From assembly GCF_003576245.1 (NCBI RefSeq), contig NZ_QWGA01000003.1:1240001-1304000 (forward strand): 64,000 nucleotides of DNA. The letters are read 5' to 3'. This stretch comes from Henriciella algicola. GTDB lineage: Bacteria; Pseudomonadota; Alphaproteobacteria; Caulobacterales; Hyphomonadaceae. Below, one piece after another: positions 1 through 9,610 of this stretch. Below the pieces are notes generated by a model. That model was not told the origin of the DNA, did not search any database, and saw only the letters and a program-made list of their open reading frames with translations. The translations under genes and the position numbers were made by a program. Every line of letters begins with the position of its first letter. Position 1 is the first letter of the stretch.

Positions 1-728
1 CCGCAAAGCGTGCCTTCGCCCAGGGCGGGCGCGTAACGCTCACCCGGTAGCTGGGTCGCAAAGCGCTGGACGGAGTTTTCCTTCCGCATACCGATGACGC
101 TGTCATAGTCGCCGCACATGCCAGCATCGGTCTGATAGCCGGTGCCCGCCTCAAGGATCATCAGGTCTGCGGTCGGCACGTGCGTATGGCTGCCGACCAC
201 AAGGCTGGCGCGTCCGTCGCAGTGATGACCCATCGCCATCTTCTCGCTGGTCGCTTCGCAATGCATGTCGACAATCATCGCATCTACGGCGAGGCCGAGC
301 GGCATGTCATCCAGGATGCGATCTGCATGCTGGAAGGCATTCTCAAGCTGCTGCTTCATGAAGACATTGCCCTGCAGCTGGGCAACGCCGACACGGCGGC
401 CATCATCCAGCACGAAGACATGCGCGCCCTTTCCGGGGGCGCCAGCCGCAACGGGATAGTTTGCCGGCCGCAGGAGGCGCGGTTCGCGCTCGATGAACGT
501 CAGCGCCTCGCGCTGGTCCCAGGCATGATCGCCGAGCGTCAGGCAGTCGGCGCCTGCATTGAAGAAGTCATTGGCGATGGATTCAGTCAGGCCAAAGCCG
601 CCTGCCGCGTTCTCTCCATTCACTACGACGAAGTCGAGTTTCAGGTCACGGCGCAGGCCCGGCAGATAGTCGACCACAGCCGCGCGGCCCGGCTTGCCGA
701 CCACATCTCCGAAATAAGCGAGTCTCAT
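1..728 (-). CDS. YmdB-family metallophosphoesterase, 3' part outside the window
   Basis: The frame runs leftward from an ATG at 728 and is still open at base 1, so about 242 codons are visible and only the C-terminal end is missing. The translation begins MRLAYFGDVVGKPGR and carries NGEN (residues 37-40), GDHAWD (66-71), HCEATSEK and GSHTHV. These are the metal-binding motifs of the TIGR00282/YmdB calcineurin-like phosphoesterases. In Bacillus the family acts on 2',3'-cyclic nucleotides; the cellular role in alphaproteobacteria is not well defined. It lies just downstream of a lipoprotein gene on the same strand, with a terminator hairpin between them, so it is probably transcribed separately. 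Confidence 0.88.
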   Translation of the reverse strand, partial: MRLAYFGDVVGKPGRAAVVDYLPGLRRDLKLDFVVVNGENAAGGFGLTESIANDFFNAGADCLTLGDHAWDQREALTFIEREPRLLRPANYPVAAGAPGKGAHVFVLDDGRRVGVAQLQGNVFMKQQLENAFQHADRILDDMPLGLAVDAMIVDMHCEATSEKMAMGHHCDGRASLVVGSHTHVPTADLMILEAGTGYQTDAGMCGDYDSVIGMRKENSVQRFATQLPGERYAPALGEGTLC

Positions 729-757
729 GGGCAATAGCTATGCGCTCTCGACCCCCA

Positions 758-797
758 AAAGAAAAGGCGCGCCCTCAGTTGCCCGGGGCGCGCCTTC
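758..797 (-). terminator. Rho-independent terminator after the lipoprotein gene
   Basis: An 11-bp perfect stem, arms 764-774 and 786-796 (AAGGCGCGCCC), is followed on the minus strand by TTCTTTT. It lies 24 bases beyond the stop codon of the leftward gene ending at 821. Confidence 0.75.
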
Positions 798-820
798 AGA
801 TGTCAGAAGAGGTCTGCGAC

Positions 821-2392
821 CTATTTGTTGGACGCCGAAAGACCGAGATAGCTCTTGGTCAGCATGCTCGGGTCTTCCATCGCAGCAACGCTCTCCATGG
901 AGATCGGCTCTTCAGGGTCAAGCATGATGGTCAGCGTCTTCGGCTCCTGGATGAACGAGGAGAGCGCTGTGCCAAGCTCGGTTGCGATGGCTGGGTCCAC
1001 GCCGGCCTGCTGGGCCATGAGCGGCGCCATACCCATCATCTGGGCAACCTGCGCACGCATCTGTGCCGGGTCCTGACCCTGCTGGGTCGCGACAACGTTG
1101 AAGACGCGGTCGACAAGGCCGTCATCGGTGATGCGCAGCTCGAAATTGCCGACCTGCAGCGCGCCGAGTGCCTGCTGCATGACCATCGGGTCCGGCTCAC
1201 CACCTTCGGCGAGGTTCTCCATGTCCATGGACGCAACCAGCTGCTCGTTGAAGGCGGAATAGCCGATGAACTCACCGCCGTAAGAGAAGCGGGCACCGTC
1301 GACGAGTTCGAAATAGTTGTCAGCAGCCTCAGACGTCAGGACATCGGCTTCTGGATCATAGTCGCTTTTGCCAGCGCCGCGGATTTCGATGCCGTCATAG
1401 CCGAGCATGCTGAAACCCTGTGCGAGACCTGCGCCAACTTCACCGCCATCAGCGTCTGCATTGAGCGTCATGCTGAATGGTTCAGTCACGTAGCTGACTG
1501 GCTGGCCGTCATCGTTGCGCTCGATATACGCGTCGAGCGACGGGACAGCGAAGCTCATGCCTTCGCCTTCGAAGGTCAGATTGTCGAGCGCGATGCGGTC
1601 ATAACCCGGCTCCATCGGGTTCTGCATCATGACGCTCATGATGGCGGCGCTCATCGCATCTTCGTCGCCTGCATTTTCTTGGATTGCGGTCAGGAAGCTG
1701 AGGTCGCTGCCAGCGATCGACATGGAGTCGAGACCGCCTTTGAAGTTCATGTCCCCTTCGCCGATGATGTCGAAGGTGACACCAGTCAGCTCTGCGAGGG
1801 CTGCGCGCTGGTTCTCGACGTCACGCAGCTGCAGCGACGAGATGGCGTAGGTGCCTTCGCCGTCCGAGCCAGAGTACTCACCCGAAACGTCAGAGACCGA
1901 CCATGCGTCGAAGGAAATGTCCTGAACCGCTGGGAAGTCGGCAGGCTCACCTGTGCCGAGCGCGGAAGCCACCCAGGCCGAAAGGGCTGGCGATGGGTTG
2001 ATCAGCTCGATCTCGCCAACGCCCATATTCGTCGTGTCGGCGGCTTCCGGGTCGCTGAAGGACAGGCCCGAAAAGCTCATCCGCGAGAAGGAGGCCTGAC
2101 CGTCAACCATGTCGAGGCCTTCGAAGACCAGCGAGTCAGCCGTGAAGCCGTCCATGCCCTCAACGGTGAGGTTGGAGAAGGTTGCCGACGCGCCGTCAAC
2201 TTCCTTGGAGGCGTAGGTGATCATGCCGTCGCCGGAATTGGTCAGCATCATTGCAGAGATGACGTCCGGAGCTTCGGCGGCATCGCCTTCGCGCAGTGTG
2301 ATTTCGCTGATGTCTTCTGGCGTGTCGACGCCTGTCTGGTCGCATGCGGTCAGAATCGAGATCGCCGCAACGCCGCAGAGCAGATATTTCAT
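821..2392 (-). CDS. Large exported lipoprotein of unknown function
   Basis: A protein of 523 residues. I place the start at the ATG at 2392 because it opens a clean lipoprotein signal: MKYLL, a hydrophobic stretch, then the lipobox LTAC with Cys17. An upstream in-frame start at 2431 would put 13 polar residues before the signal and is less likely. The mature part is acidic, rich in Gly, Ser, Ala, Asp and Glu, and has no transmembrane segment. It contains several repeats of a pattern resembling 'FEGLxMxDG...SFSxMSFSGL', suggesting a beta-rich repetitive fold. I do not recognise the family. The gene is followed by its own terminator and is divergent from the metallopeptidase gene at 2456. Confidence 0.8.
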   Translation of the reverse strand: MKYLLCGVAAISILTACDQTGVDTPEDISEITLREGDAAEAPDVISAMMLTNSGDGMITYASKEVDGASATFSNLTVEGMDGFTADSLVFEGLDMVDGQASFSRMSFSGLSFSDPEAADTTNMGVGEIELINPSPALSAWVASALGTGEPADFPAVQDISFDAWSVSDVSGEYSGSDGEGTYAISSLQLRDVENQRAALAELTGVTFDIIGEGDMNFKGGLDSMSIAGSDLSFLTAIQENAGDEDAMSAAIMSVMMQNPMEPGYDRIALDNLTFEGEGMSFAVPSLDAYIERNDDGQPVSYVTEPFSMTLNADADGGEVGAGLAQGFSMLGYDGIEIRGAGKSDYDPEADVLTSEAADNYFELVDGARFSYGGEFIGYSAFNEQLVASMDMENLAEGGEPDPMVMQQALGALQVGNFELRITDDGLVDRVFNVVATQQGQDPAQMRAQVAQMMGMAPLMAQQAGVDPAIATELGTALSSFIQEPKTLTIMLDPEEPISMESVAAMEDPSMLTKSYLGLSASNK

Positions 2393-2455
2393 GATGGTTC
2401 CCCTAGTGTCATAAGATAGGTGTAGGCTCATCGCACCTTCAGTCTGAGACTTATC

Positions 2456-3175
2456 ATGTTTTTCGATAAAGGCCAGCCTTTGACCCTGTCCGCTTCAGAC
2501 GGTCAGAGCATTACTGTCCGCATGGAAATCAACCCGCGCGCAAAGCGGCTGATCCTGCGTCTCGACGAGGCGAAACGTGAGGCGGTCGCGGTGGCCCCAT
2601 CGAAGCGTCATCTGAAGGCAGCAGCACAGTTTGCGAGCGATCGGCGTGACTGGATCGCAGCGCGTCTGGCGCAATTGCCGCAGCAGACAGGGCTGGTCGA
2701 AGGCGCTGTGTTCAATCTGCGCGGCGCGCCTTGCGAGATCAGTCTTGAAGGGGCGGGACGACGCGCCTCGCTACTGGCCGGTACGCCCCAGCAGCTTTGC
2801 CTGCCAGGTGACCCCGAAACCGTCAGCCGGCGAGCGGCGCGGTACCTTAAAAAGGCGGCGCGAGAGGATCTGAGCGAGGCTGTTGAGCGCCATTGCGCGA
2901 CGCTTGGCGTCGATGCCCGGAAAGTCAGCGTGAAGGATACCCGCTCGCGCTGGGGTTCCTGCACGTCTGATGGCGGGCTGGCTTTCTCGTGGCGCCTCAT
3001 AATGGCGCCGCACAGCGTGCTCGACTATGTCGCTGCGCATGAATGCGCCCACCTGCTCGAGATGAACCATAGCCCGCGCTTCTGGGCGCATGTGGCGCGA
3101 TGCTGTCCCGGCTGGAAGAAGGAACGCGACTGGCTACGCCGCCATGGCCGCGCTCTTCATGCGGTGACAGTCTAG
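2456..3175 (+). CDS. YgjP/SprT-like zinc metallopeptidase
   Basis: A 239-residue protein with the signature of the YgjP-like (DUF45) metallopeptidases. DTRSRWGSC lies at residues 161-169, the zinc motif HECAH at 195-199, and the third ligand is probably His205 in NHSPRFW. The length suits the family (about 220-250). No signal peptide is present, so it should be cytoplasmic. In vivo substrates of the family are unknown. The stop codon overlaps by 4 bases the stop codon of the convergent antiporter gene, leaving no room for a terminator between them. Confidence 0.88.
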   Translation: MFFDKGQPLTLSASDGQSITVRMEINPRAKRLILRLDEAKREAVAVAPSKRHLKAAAQFASDRRDWIAARLAQLPQQTGLVEGAVFNLRGAPCEISLEGAGRRASLLAGTPQQLCLPGDPETVSRRAARYLKKAAREDLSEAVERHCATLGVDARKVSVKDTRSRWGSCTSDGGLAFSWRLIMAPHSVLDYVAAHECAHLLEMNHSPRFWAHVARCCPGWKKERDWLRRHGRALHAVTV

Positions 3176-5100
3176 GCCTTCTGGGGTTCGCCCAGCTTGG
3201 GATCGGGCGAAGACGGCTCTTCTGCCGGGGGTGCCGGTTGCGGCTGCTGGTCTGGCGCGAAGCTGATAATGGTCGCGCCTTCACCGCCGCGCGCTTCCCG
3301 GCTAGGGCCGAGCAGGACGAGCGTGCCATCCGGGCGGATCTCGGCGACAAGGTCGCCCTTCGGCCGGTCGGCGAGATACTGCTCCAGCGTGTACTTTTCC
3401 GTCAGGCGCGTGCGCGAGAAATTCCAGCCGCGATACTGGTCACGGATCAGGCCGTCATAAGTGCGGCCACGCTTGATGAGCGTACGCCCGCGCGCCGAGG
3501 AGCCCACTGACTTGTCATCGGTCTCATCGCCTTCTGACAGGGAAAGCTGGTAGACGCGGTGACGGCCGACTTCCGGCGCAAACTGACTACAGACGAGCGC
3601 ATTGTGGCTGTCATTGGTCGACAGGGCGACAACGGTTGCAAAGCGCGAATGGTCCAGCCGGATTTCCGCATCCTCGGAAAGCACTTCGCCAAGGAAGGTA
3701 TCGAGGCCAGCCTCGCGGGCCGGGCGAAGGCGGCGATAATTGCTGTCGGCAACGATGACGTCGATCTTCACTGATTTCAGCGCCTTAGCGAACTCCACAC
3801 TCCATGAGTTCGCGCCAACCAGCAGCACGCCCGGCTTTTCAGAACGGGCAAGGCCAAGCTTGCGGGCGAGCGGCCCGATGGTGAAGCCGTGCAGGACGAC
3901 CGTCGTGAACACCATCGCAAACGCGAGCGGCACGATCTGGTCTGCGCCAGAGAAGTAGAAGCGGCCTTCACGCGACAGGTCGACCAGCAGGGAGCCAAAG
4001 AGGCCAGAGACCGCCACAGCCACGATACCGCGCGGTGCAATCCAGCCTAGAAGCAGCGCTTCCTTGCGGTTCAGCGTGCCTGCCGTCGCGATCCAAACCG
4101 ACAGCGGACGCACCACGAACAGCATCGCCAGCAGGAAGAGCAGCGTATTGAGGTTGAGCGCTGAGGAAATGATCGCAGGCGTCAGGTCAGCCGTCAGGAT
4201 GACGAACACGCCCGAGACAAGCAGGACCGCGATGTCTTCCTTGAACTTTCTGAGTTCGGAAAGGTCAGCCAGCTTCGAATTGGCGAGCGTCATGCCGTAA
4301 GCAGTGACAGCAACGAGGCCGATTTCCTTCTCGACCTGCTCAGCCAGCGCATAGCAGAGAATGATCGAGGCGAAGATAAGCGGCGCCTTGAGGTATTCCG
4401 GCGTCCAGCCCGCGCGGAAGGCACGCGAGATCCCGAGCCCGAATATGATACCCAGTGCGACGCCGATACCAGCGGCGGCGAGGATCCAGACGCCTGCGCC
4501 AACGATGGAATCGCCCTGGCTGGCAACGCGGATCACTTCATAGGCGGCAACCGCGAACAGGGCGCCGATCGGGTCGTTGACGATGCCTTCCCATTTCAGG
4601 AACTGGGCGGGCCTGCCGGACAGTTTGGACTGGCGCATCAGCGGCATGATCACGGTCGGGCCGGTGACGACCATGACGCCCGCAAAGACAATCGCACTTG
4701 CCCAGTCGAGACCGGCGGCGTAGCGCGCCGCAAGCGAGCCGAGCAGCCAGGCGAGCGGGCCACCAAAGAACACGACGCGGCGCACGGCAGCGCCTGCATC
4801 GCGAAGGTTCTCGAATTTCAGGATGAGGCCACCCTCGAACAGGATCACGGCCACACAGAGTGACACGATGGGCCGTAGCAGGTCGCCAAAGGTCGAAGAC
4901 GGGTCGAGCAGCGGGTCACCGAAGATGAGCGACCAGACAGGACCAGCGGCAAGCCCGGCCAGCGCCATCAGAACAATGGCAGGGGCCTGAAGGCGCCAGG
5001 CGAGCCACTGGGCGCCCAGACCGAGCGCGCCGATGAGGGCGCATGCGAAGATCAGGCTGTCAGAGCCTGTCGCCGCGAGGATGAGATTCATATCCGGCAT
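3172..5100 (-). CDS. Cation/proton antiporter with C-terminal nucleotide-binding-like domain
   Basis: A 642-residue protein. The first ~410 residues are strongly hydrophobic, with about 12 predicted membrane helices typical of CPA-type sodium(potassium)/proton antiporters (for example 'MVVTGPTVIMPLMRQSKL', 'KWEGIVNDPIGALFAV', 'APRGIVAVAVSGLFG'). NDP matches the conserved ion-binding region of NhaP-type antiporters. Residues ~425-520 (GVLLVGANSWSVEFAKAL, then VIVADSNYRRL) resemble a TrkA-N/RCK Rossmann fold that may gate transport. The C-terminus is Pro/Glu-rich. The first ATG is used; an ATG three codons later is an equally possible start. The ion specificity cannot be read from the sequence. 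Confidence 0.88.
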   Translation of the reverse strand: MPDMNLILAATGSDSLIFACALIGALGLGAQWLAWRLQAPAIVLMALAGLAAGPVWSLIFGDPLLDPSSTFGDLLRPIVSLCVAVILFEGGLILKFENLRDAGAAVRRVVFFGGPLAWLLGSLAARYAAGLDWASAIVFAGVMVVTGPTVIMPLMRQSKLSGRPAQFLKWEGIVNDPIGALFAVAAYEVIRVASQGDSIVGAGVWILAAAGIGVALGIIFGLGISRAFRAGWTPEYLKAPLIFASIILCYALAEQVEKEIGLVAVTAYGMTLANSKLADLSELRKFKEDIAVLLVSGVFVILTADLTPAIISSALNLNTLLFLLAMLFVVRPLSVWIATAGTLNRKEALLLGWIAPRGIVAVAVSGLFGSLLVDLSREGRFYFSGADQIVPLAFAMVFTTVVLHGFTIGPLARKLGLARSEKPGVLLVGANSWSVEFAKALKSVKIDVIVADSNYRRLRPAREAGLDTFLGEVLSEDAEIRLDHSRFATVVALSTNDSHNALVCSQFAPEVGRHRVYQLSLSEGDETDDKSVGSSARGRTLIKRGRTYDGLIRDQYRGWNFSRTRLTEKYTLEQYLADRPKGDLVAEIRPDGTLVLLGPSREARGGEGATIISFAPDQQPQPAPPAEEPSSPDPKLGEPQKA

Positions 5101-5127
5101 ATGGTTTTAACTTGGGGTCCGTACGTT

Positions 5128-5652
5128 TCAGACGTCAGCGACGGTATCTTCGCGGGAGATATCGAAGCCGATTTCGCGCGTGCCGTATTCGCCGGCCTCG
5201 TAATGATCAATCTTTTCCTGAAACCAGTTTTTCAGATGATTGAAGAGATAATCAAAGAGACGCGTAGAGTCCTCTTCTGCAAGCGGGAGGGCCAAGGTAA
5301 ATGACTCTCCGCCCTGAATGTCCAGTACAAACCGGTCACCGATCTTCTGGCACTGGGTCGTGATGCGAATCCAGTCAGTGCCGCCAGTAACGCGCACAGC
5401 GAGACCGAAGGATATGGGGCCAAGCGGCCTGAACCCGCGCGGCGGCACGGAAAAGGCCTGATCGCCATAGGGCTTTGGCTCGAAATTACCGACAGGCGGG
5501 ACAAGCTGGACGCAGACGCCATCCGAGGCGTCGAGATAGTCGCAGAAGCCCGAACGGACTTCCTCTGCGAGCTGGCGCACGCGTGCATAATTTTCGGCCG
5601 CAAGATCCTGATAGGTCTTTGCGATGGCCTTCAATTCGTCGAAACGCGACAC
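5128..5652 (-). CDS. Conserved-looking cytoplasmic protein of unknown function
   Basis: A 174-residue protein starting with GTG at 5652, preceded on the minus strand by a good ribosome binding site (GGGAGGG). It is acidic and has no membrane segment or signal. An N-terminal helix (MSRFDELKAIAKTYQDLAAE) is followed by a probable beta-rich core (FGLAVRVTGGTDWIRITTQ). I do not recognise the family. It lies 27 bases upstream of the antiporter gene on the same strand and may be co-transcribed with it. Confidence 0.7.
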   Translation of the reverse strand: MSRFDELKAIAKTYQDLAAENYARVRQLAEEVRSGFCDYLDASDGVCVQLVPPVGNFEPKPYGDQAFSVPPRGFRPLGPISFGLAVRVTGGTDWIRITTQCQKIGDRFVLDIQGGESFTLALPLAEEDSTRLFDYLFNHLKNWFQEKIDHYEAGEYGTREIGFDISREDTVADV

Positions 5653-5745
5653 GTGAGGCCCTCCCAGTGCTTTCTCATCAGGCGAGAAATTAGGGGTGAC
5701 CGTGCACTATTGCGAGTCAGCGCATGAATTTAGTCGTTGATGGTT

Positions 5746-6636
5746 TCAGGCCGCGCGGTTGTTTCGGCGCTGCGCGGGGAAGGCTTCGACGTTCGAGACC
5801 GGGGCGTCCACTTCCTCCACGGAGGGGCGCAGATGTACGGGCAGTCCTGCGCGAGCAAGCTCAATGGCGGTCGCCGGTGCGACGCCGTCATGCCAGGCCG
5901 TGATGACCGTGCGGATTGTCTCCAGAAACTGCATTTCCTCGTCCACGACCTGCCCGAAGCGGGCTGCAATCGGGCCCACCATACCATAGGCAAGGAAGAC
6001 GCCGAGGAATGTGCCGAGAAGGGCTGTCGCGATCATGGGCCCTAGAACATCCGGTGACTGATCGATCAGGCTCATCGTCTTTATGATGCCGAGGACGGCC
6101 GCCACAATACCGAGCGCGGGCAGGGCATCTGCAAGCGAGTTCAGCGCCGCAACGGCGCGGTGGCGGGTCTGCGCTGCAGAGGCAACCGCGTCTTCGAGAT
6201 GCGCCGCGACAGGCGACTTGCCACCCGGATTGAGGGCGTGGATGCGCAAACTGTCCGTGATCATCGATGTCGCCGTGCGATCAGCGAGCAGGCGCGGGCG
6301 ATTCGCGAACAGAGCGGAGCTTTCAGGCGTCTCGATGTCCGCTTCGATGGCGATCATGCCGCCCCGGCGGGCCCGGCGCATCAGGTCACCAAGACCGCTC
6401 AGCAGGTCTGCATAGTCAGATTTCTTCCACTTCGCGCCGCGCATGGATTTCACCATGCCGGCGAGGGCTGCACCTGCGACCCTCGGCGAATTGCCGATCA
6501 CAAGCGTGCCAAGACCGGCCCCACCAATCAGGGCCAGTTCAAACGGCAGGGCGCTGAACAGGGCAGGGCTTCCCGTAAAGAGAAGCGCCCCTGCGATCAG
6601 GGCTGTGACCAGGATCAGGCCGACAAGTTGAAACAT
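5746..6636 (-). CDS. motA: Flagellar motor stator protein MotA
   Basis: The 296 residues match MotA in length and layout: two N-terminal membrane helices, a cytoplasmic loop (residues ~70-165) containing the charged stretch around LLSGLGDLMRRARRGG, then two more helices around ALPALGIVAAVLGIIKTM and MIATALLGTFLGVFLAYGMVGPIA. MotA4-MotB2-type complexes conduct protons and drive flagellar rotation. The start ATG at 6636 has a GGAG site eight bases upstream. No motB lies beside it, so the partner must be encoded elsewhere. This implies a flagellated organism. Confidence 0.93.
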   Translation of the reverse strand: MFQLVGLILVTALIAGALLFTGSPALFSALPFELALIGGAGLGTLVIGNSPRVAGAALAGMVKSMRGAKWKKSDYADLLSGLGDLMRRARRGGMIAIEADIETPESSALFANRPRLLADRTATSMITDSLRIHALNPGGKSPVAAHLEDAVASAAQTRHRAVAALNSLADALPALGIVAAVLGIIKTMSLIDQSPDVLGPMIATALLGTFLGVFLAYGMVGPIAARFGQVVDEEMQFLETIRTVITAWHDGVAPATAIELARAGLPVHLRPSVEEVDAPVSNVEAFPAQRRNNRAA

Positions 6637-6770
6637 TCACGGGTCTCCGCGGGCGGGTTCAGACCCATGCCTATCGCAACAGGCTTTAAATAAGGTTTCC
6701 GAATGAGAGCGCTCGCCTCATGACGCGACGGGGCGCTTGTAATTTGCAGCGGTCGGGTCGAAGAGAAGTC

Positions 6771-8063
6771 ATGACCGACACGCCTCCACCCCAGCTTGGA
6801 CGTGACCGGCCGGACCGCCGCGGCGCGTTCCGGCTGCTTTTCTTCGCGCTTCTGGCGGTCGGGGCGGGCAATACGATGCTGGTCAGCGCAATCCTGCCGC
6901 CGCTCTCGCGCGACCTTGGGCTGCCGGACTGGATGGCGGGCGCGATCTTCTCGCTGTCCGCCGCGCTCTGGGCGATCACTTCGTCCTTCTGGGGCCGAAA
7001 GAGCAATGACTGGGGCAGGCGTCCTGTCGCTGCTCTCGGCATGCTCGGCTTTTCGGTCTCGATGCTGCTTTTTGGCACCAGCGCGGCGCTCGCCATGGCG
7101 GGCTACCTGCAAAGCTCGCTCGTCATCTTTATCTGTCTGCTCGCCTCGCGGACCCTGTTCGGCCTGTTCGGTTCAGGGACGAACCCGGCGGCGCAGGCCT
7201 ATATTGCGGACCGTACCAGCCGCGACAAACGCACTGAGGAAATCGCTTCGCTGACCTCGGGTTTCAGCTTTGGCGCGGTGGCAGGCCCGGCCTTTGCGGC
7301 GGCGGCGGGCGCTGTGTTCGGCCTTCTCACCCCCGTCTTCATGATCAGCGCAGCGGCCGCCGTCCTCTCTTTTCTCATCTATACGCGCCTGCCGGAAAAG
7401 ACCGCGCCGCGAAAGGAAGCGGGCCTCAAATCGACCGGCAAGAAGGAAGGCGACGGTCTGTGGCGTGATCCGCGCGTCATGCCCTATCTCATCTTCGCCG
7501 TCGGCCTGTCCGTCGTCACAGGCGTCCTGACGCAGACCTTCGCTTTCGCCATCATGGACAAGATCGGCGTCGACGGGGCCGAAGCGATGCAGTTCACTGG
7601 TCCGGCTTACACGGTCGGTGCGGCCGGTACGCTCATCTCGCAGCTCGTCATCATTCCGCGCCTCAAGATGACCAATCGCACGCTGATGGTGACGGGCGCG
7701 CTGACGCTGTCTGTCGGCGCCTTCCTCATCGTGCCAACCAATGAGTTCGCGGTACTCGTTTTGGCGCAATTCTTTGTCGGCATCGGTCAGGGCCTTGCGC
7801 GCCCCGGTTTCTCAAGCGGCGCGTCGCTCTCTGTCGGCTCCAGCCTTCAGGGCAATGTCGCGGGCCTCGTCATCTCGGCCAACGGCACCGGCTTCATCGT
7901 CAGCCCGTTCTTCGGCCCATGGATGTATGAAAACGTCCACCAGAGCGCGCCTTTCATCGGCGCGGGCGTCGTGCTCGTCCTGATGGCGATCTTTGCCCGC
8001 CGCGTCTTTCCGGCCAATCAGGTCTATCAGGACGATGACGATCAGCCGGAAATCTACGACTAG
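6771..8063 (+). CDS. MFS transporter
   Basis: A 430-residue major facilitator protein with about 12 membrane helices. The start ATG at 6771 follows an AAGAGAAG site; an upstream in-frame ATG at 6720 would add 17 residues that look non-coding. The MFS motif A region is present as FWGRKSNDWGRRPV (after helix 2). The central loop is Lys-rich (TAPRKEAGLKSTGKK) and the C-terminus is acidic (QDDDDQPEIYD). This is consistent with a drug- or metabolite-efflux permease, but the substrate cannot be told. It is divergent from motA. Confidence 0.88.
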   Translation: MTDTPPPQLGRDRPDRRGAFRLLFFALLAVGAGNTMLVSAILPPLSRDLGLPDWMAGAIFSLSAALWAITSSFWGRKSNDWGRRPVAALGMLGFSVSMLLFGTSAALAMAGYLQSSLVIFICLLASRTLFGLFGSGTNPAAQAYIADRTSRDKRTEEIASLTSGFSFGAVAGPAFAAAAGAVFGLLTPVFMISAAAAVLSFLIYTRLPEKTAPRKEAGLKSTGKKEGDGLWRDPRVMPYLIFAVGLSVVTGVLTQTFAFAIMDKIGVDGAEAMQFTGPAYTVGAAGTLISQLVIIPRLKMTNRTLMVTGALTLSVGAFLIVPTNEFAVLVLAQFFVGIGQGLARPGFSSGASLSVGSSLQGNVAGLVISANGTGFIVSPFFGPWMYENVHQSAPFIGAGVVLVLMAIFARRVFPANQVYQDDDDQPEIYD

Positions 8064-8066
8064 ATT

Positions 8067-9500
8067 TTAGCTGCGCAGGCGTGCCAGCACCTCATTCAGC
8101 GCCGGGCGGGACGGATAGCCGTCCGCGACCAGCCCGTTTGCCTGCTGGAACTGGCGCAGTGCGCCGCGCGTGCCAGACCCGACAATGCCGTCCACGCCGC
8201 CCGCATTGTAGCCAAGCTGGTTGAGCGCGGTCTGGAGCTGCTTCACTTCATCGAAGGTCAGGCGCTGGATATCCGTAGGCCAGGACGCGACCGGGCCGTA
8301 CTGGTCAGCAAGGCCGTCTGCGAGCAGGCCAACCGCGAAGGCATAGCTGTTTGACCGGTTATAGGTCTTGAAGACATCGAAGTTGCGGAACAGCAGGTAT
8401 TTCGGACCCGTGGCACCTGCTGGCAGCCATAGCTCCGCATAGTCGCTGTCATCGACGCCAAAGCCGCCGCCCCGGATCGGGGACAGGCCTGCAGACTTCC
8501 ACGAAGACAGGCGCCGGTCATTGCCGTCGGCCATCGACCAGTCAAAACCCTGCGGCGCGAGCACTTCGACGCCCCATGGCTGATCGAAACGGTAGCCGGA
8601 TGCCGAGAGATAGTGGGCAGCAGACGCCAGCGCGTCCGGTGACGAGGACCAGACATTGGCGAGGCCGTCGCCATCATAGTCCTGCGCATAGGCAAGATAG
8701 GTCGACGGCATGAACTGGGTGTGACCCATGGCGCCAGCCCAGCCGGAGCCCAGCTGGTCGAGGCGCGCATAGCCTTTCTCGACGATCTCGACGAGAGCCA
8801 GGATCTCTCCTTCGGCAAAGCTGCGGCGGCGGCCCTCAACGGCCATGTTGGCGAGCGTATTGGCGGCGCTGTAATTGCCCATATAGCCGCCGAAATTCGT
8901 TTCCATCGCCCAGATGGCGCTTACCACTTCACGGTTCACGCCGTAGGTCGCTTCAATACGGTCAAAGACGGGCGCAAGCTCAGCGAGCTTCTGCTGGCCG
9001 GTTTCGAACCGGTTGTCGGTAACGGCCGTGCGCAGATACTCCCAGATCGCCTTGGCAAACTCTGCCTGATTGGCAACCTCGGACTGGTTGTTCTCACCGA
9101 GATAGATGTCGAGCGGGCGGATATCCTTCAGCAGCGCATAGAGCAGCGCCGGATTGGTGCCGCGTGCCGTAGCGCGAGAGACGAAGTCCTGGCGCCAGGC
9201 ATCCATCTCGGTATTTCCGGTCGGCTCGAACGGTCCAACGGGGCCAGAAAAAGGCGGGGCACCCGGCGTACCGCGCGGATCACCCGGAGAGGCGCTGGAG
9301 GTGCGCGTCACAGGTGCGGTTTCTGGCGCCGCGATACTCGGGCTCGTCGTGGTCGTCGCCTCTACATGTGGCTTCTGCGAGGGCGGGGTCGGCGCATTTG
9401 ATTGCGGCGCAGGCTCTGGCGTGGCAGCGCAGGCGCTGATCAGGGCGGCGAAACTGGCGGCGGTGGTCCAACGGAGAAGGACCAGATTCTTGCGCGTCAT
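8067..9500 (-). CDS. MltB-type lytic murein transglycosylase lipoprotein
   Basis: A 477-residue protein using the ATG at 9500 (preceded by GGAAGA), which opens a lipoprotein signal ending in LISAC. A Pro/Thr-rich linker (~residues 25-95) precedes the MltB catalytic domain. That domain has YGVNREVVSAIWAMETNFG, in which Glu of AMETNFG is the catalytic acid, and GAMGHTQFMPSTYLAYAQDYDGDG. A C-terminal peptidoglycan-binding domain (LQTALNQLGYNAGGVDGIVG) covers the last ~60 residues. It cleaves peptidoglycan glycan strands with formation of 1,6-anhydro-muramyl ends, which links it to the AmgK/MurU recycling genes at 33-35 kb. Confidence 0.92.
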   Translation of the reverse strand: MTRKNLVLLRWTTAASFAALISACAATPEPAPQSNAPTPPSQKPHVEATTTTSPSIAAPETAPVTRTSSASPGDPRGTPGAPPFSGPVGPFEPTGNTEMDAWRQDFVSRATARGTNPALLYALLKDIRPLDIYLGENNQSEVANQAEFAKAIWEYLRTAVTDNRFETGQQKLAELAPVFDRIEATYGVNREVVSAIWAMETNFGGYMGNYSAANTLANMAVEGRRRSFAEGEILALVEIVEKGYARLDQLGSGWAGAMGHTQFMPSTYLAYAQDYDGDGLANVWSSSPDALASAAHYLSASGYRFDQPWGVEVLAPQGFDWSMADGNDRRLSSWKSAGLSPIRGGGFGVDDSDYAELWLPAGATGPKYLLFRNFDVFKTYNRSNSYAFAVGLLADGLADQYGPVASWPTDIQRLTFDEVKQLQTALNQLGYNAGGVDGIVGSGTRGALRQFQQANGLVADGYPSRPALNEVLARLRS

Positions 9501-9541
9501 AAGTGGTGTCTTCCTTTTACCGTCGCGGTGTGTGAGCGGCG

Positions 9542-9570
9542 TTGACTCTACATAGTCCATTCTGTATCTG
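9542..9570 (+). promoter_or_regulatory. Sigma70-type promoter for rpmJ
   Basis: TTGACT (9542-9547), a 17-base spacer and TATCTG (9565-9570) place the start of transcription near 9577, about 34 bases before the rpmJ ATG. It sits in the gap between divergent mltB and rpmJ. Confidence 0.6.
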
Positions 9571-9610
9571 GCGCCCCTTACGAGTTTTCAAAGATCGCCG
9601 GGCCAATCCC

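Noticed and set aside
740-2419. A 559-codon open frame on the plus strand
   Set aside because: It lies opposite the lipoprotein gene, whose signal peptide and terminator fit; the plus-strand translation is Cys/His/Arg-rich and resembles no protein. Long antisense frames are common at this GC content.
5657-5700. TTTCTC/GAGAAA hairpin downstream of motA
   Set aside because: Short six-base stem without a T tract; not enough to call a terminator.
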